NCBI RefSeq assembly: GCF_000478985.1
Contig: NZ_AWXB01000069.1
Coordinates: forward strand, 45,575 to 109,574
Length of the DNA stretch: 64,000 nucleotides
Direction of reading: 5' to 3'
From: Peptoniphilus sp. BV3C26
GTDB taxonomy: Bacteria; Bacillota; Clostridia; Tissierellales; Peptoniphilaceae
Part shown: positions 62,486 through 64,000 of the stretch, in pieces
How positions within the stretch are numbered: the stretch's first letter is position 1
How the letters are laid out: each line of letters begins with the position of its first letter
Notes under the pieces: generated by a model
What the model was told of the DNA's origin: nothing
Database searches by the model: none
What the model saw: only the letters and a program-made list of their open reading frames with translations
Translations under genes and position numbers: made by a program

Positions 62486-63985
62486 ATGGATAAAATTTTA
62501 ATTGGAAAAGGTCAGAAAGAAAACTATATTCTTCTAAATAAAATTAATAGGCATGGGCTTATTAGCGGTGCAACTGGAACTGGAAAAACAGTAAGTCTTA
62601 AAGTTCTTGCAGAAGGACTTTCGGATAATGGAGTGCCATGTATTCTTGCTGATGTTAAAGGAGATCTTGCAAATATTGCAAAAGCAGGTAAAAATAATGA
62701 AAAAATTATAGAAAGATTAAATACTTTAAAAATTGAAAATTTTGAATTTAAAAATTATCCTTTAAATATTTGGGATATTTATATGAAAAAGGGGATTCCT
62801 TTAAGAATTACCGTTTCTGAAATGGGCCCTCTTATGCTTTCAAATATACTTGGTCTTAATGATACTCAAATGGGTGTTTTAAATATTGTTTTTAAAGTTG
62901 CTGATAAAAACGGACTTTTACTTATTGACTTAAAAGATTTAAAACAAGTTATAAATTATGTTGACGAAAATAAAATTGAAATCACAAAAGAGTTTGGAAA
63001 TGTTACAAGTCAAAGCCTTGGTGCAATTCAAAGAAAACTTTTATATATAGAAGATTCCGGCGGAGATTTATTTTTTGCTGAACCTGCCATAGATATAAAT
63101 GATTTTTTAAAAACTGACAGTCAAGGTAGAGGTTTTGTAAATATTCTTCAAGCAGACAAATTAATTTCAAATCCTATTTTATATTCCATGCTCCTTCTAT
63201 ACCTTCTTTCTGAAATTTATGAAAATTTCCCAGAAGTTGGTGATTTAGATAAACCAAAACTTGTATTTTTCTTTGATGAAGCTCACTTATTATTTAATAA
63301 TATTCCCGATATTTTAAAAAATAAAATAATCCAAATTGTAAGACTTGTAAGAAGTAAGGGTGTGGGAATATTTTTTATAAGCCAAAATCCTTTGGATATA
63401 CCTGAAGAGATTTCTTCTCAACTGGCAAATAGGATTGTACATCAATTAAGAGCCTACTCTCCTAAGGAATTAAAGGCTATAAATGCTGTTGCAGATACTT
63501 TTAGACAAGATGGCTCAATAGATATTAAAGAAGAGCTTATCTCTTTAAAAACAGGCCAAGCTATTGTTTCTTTTGCTGATGAAAACGGAGCCCCAACCTT
63601 TGCAGATAAGGCAATTATTTTGCCTCCTCATTCTTCTTTTGAAACTTTAAGTGATTCTGAATATGAAGATTTAATTAAAAATTCACCTTTATATAATAAA
63701 TATAAGGATTCTTTTGACAGAGAAAGTGCTTATGAAATTTTAAATGAAAAATTTAAAAGGGATGAATTGGAAAAACAAAGAGAAGAAGAATTTCAAAAGA
63801 AAAGAGAAGAATTTGAAAGAAAAGAAAAAGAACTTGATAGGAAATATAATTCTCAAAATAGAAGTTCTTCAAGACCTAAAAAATCATATTTAGATAAGGG
63901 TATTGATTCCATTTTAGGAACTGTAACAAGAAGCATAGGTCGTGAAATTGCAAGGGGAATTTTAGGATCAATTAAAAAAAGATAA
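62486..63985 (+). CDS. HerA-like ATPase (DUF853 family)
   Basis: The protein has about 499 residues. Walker A ISGATGTGKTVSLKVLAEGL lies near residue 25, ADVKGDLANIAKAG near 55, and Walker B KLVFFFDEAHLLFN near 260. SKGVGIFFISQNPLDIPEEI near 290 is a sensor-like segment. A lysine/glutamate coiled coil occupies about 415-460, then a basic glycine-containing tail. The DUF853 group is related to HerA/FtsK translocases, but its cellular role is not established. The ATG at 62486 follows AGGGGG; an upstream start at 62459 lacks a site. It ends at the window edge region and may begin a new operon. Confidence 0.85.
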   Translation: MDKILIGKGQKENYILLNKINRHGLISGATGTGKTVSLKVLAEGLSDNGVPCILADVKGDLANIAKAGKNNEKIIERLNTLKIENFEFKNYPLNIWDIYMKKGIPLRITVSEMGPLMLSNILGLNDTQMGVLNIVFKVADKNGLLLIDLKDLKQVINYVDENKIEITKEFGNVTSQSLGAIQRKLLYIEDSGGDLFFAEPAIDINDFLKTDSQGRGFVNILQADKLISNPILYSMLLLYLLSEIYENFPEVGDLDKPKLVFFFDEAHLLFNNIPDILKNKIIQIVRLVRSKGVGIFFISQNPLDIPEEISSQLANRIVHQLRAYSPKELKAINAVADTFRQDGSIDIKEELISLKTGQAIVSFADENGAPTFADKAIILPPHSSFETLSDSEYEDLIKNSPLYNKYKDSFDRESAYEILNEKFKRDELEKQREEEFQKKREEFERKEKELDRKYNSQNRSSSRPKKSYLDKGIDSILGTVTRSIGREIARGILGSIKKR

Positions 63986-64000
63986 TAAAAAATAAAATAA

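Overview
The window comes from an AT-rich, low-GC Gram-positive anaerobe. Codon use is strongly A/T biased, ribosome binding sites are AGGAGG-like, and the housekeeping genes (guaA, secA, recG-rsmD-coaD, fakA-asp23, thiI with a cysteine desulfurase) have Firmicutes/Clostridia-type order. A Tissierellia-like coccus (Peptoniphilus/Anaerococcus group) fits best. That placement is inferred from protein style, not proven.

Positions 1-15.5k are chromosomal backbone. They hold a three-gene chaperone operon (short Hsp70, J-like TPR membrane protein, start of a CbxX/SpoVK-type AAA+ ATPase) and a thiamine-pyrophosphate riboswitch that controls a CytX-type pyrimidine permease. A thioredoxin-like protein, prolyl aminopeptidase, membrane protein, hydroxyacid dehydrogenase, glutathionyl-hydroquinone reductase, AzlCD exporter, YgjV protein, MFS exporter with an ArsR-type regulator, and a Mg/cation P-type ATPase follow. 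The ATPase and azlC each carry a one-base shift in an A run. Positions 15.5-18.7k are a worn accessory zone: a large helical protein ending in a HEPN-like Rx4H motif, and the scar of a phage endolysin.

Positions 18.7-46.6k are two elements accreted in tandem at the 3' end of guaA. Three copies of the guaA-tail core (TATTCCCAyTCAA) at 18725, 37984 and 46584 mark the junctions. Just inside them lie paired arm-type repeats with an 11-bp period: AGTATC-type for element 1 and GTTAC-type for element 2. Element 1 (about 19.3 kb) is an integrative mobilizable element. Its cargo is dinD, a GIY-YIG protein, a type I restriction-modification locus with an invertible hsdS shufflon and its own recombinase, and an EcsC-like gene. 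It also carries a mobilization/replication module (relaxase with an amber stop, MobC, primase, frameshifted VapE), an integrase, an excisionase-like protein and a repressor. Element 2 (about 8.6 kb) looks like a phage satellite: integrase, CI/Cro switch, excisionase-like protein, replication initiator and DnaC loader. These are followed by a gene-free tract with an array of composite hairpins, then scaffold, major capsid protein and two sigma-like regulators. It has no portal, terminase, protease or tail genes.

Positions 46.6-64k return to backbone: guaA, secA, TPM/LemA proteins, thiI with its sulfur donor, an RNase H-fold exonuclease, a XRE/LexA-fold regulator coupled to a 33-residue membrane peptide, a coiled-coil protein, coaD, rsmD, recG (frameshifted), fakA, asp23 and a HerA-like ATPase. 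No tRNA, rRNA, CRISPR array or complete insertion sequence was seen.

The most interesting unexplained signals are the hairpin array in element 2, the capsid-plus-scaffold satellite, the tandem att architecture at guaA, and the hsdS shufflon.
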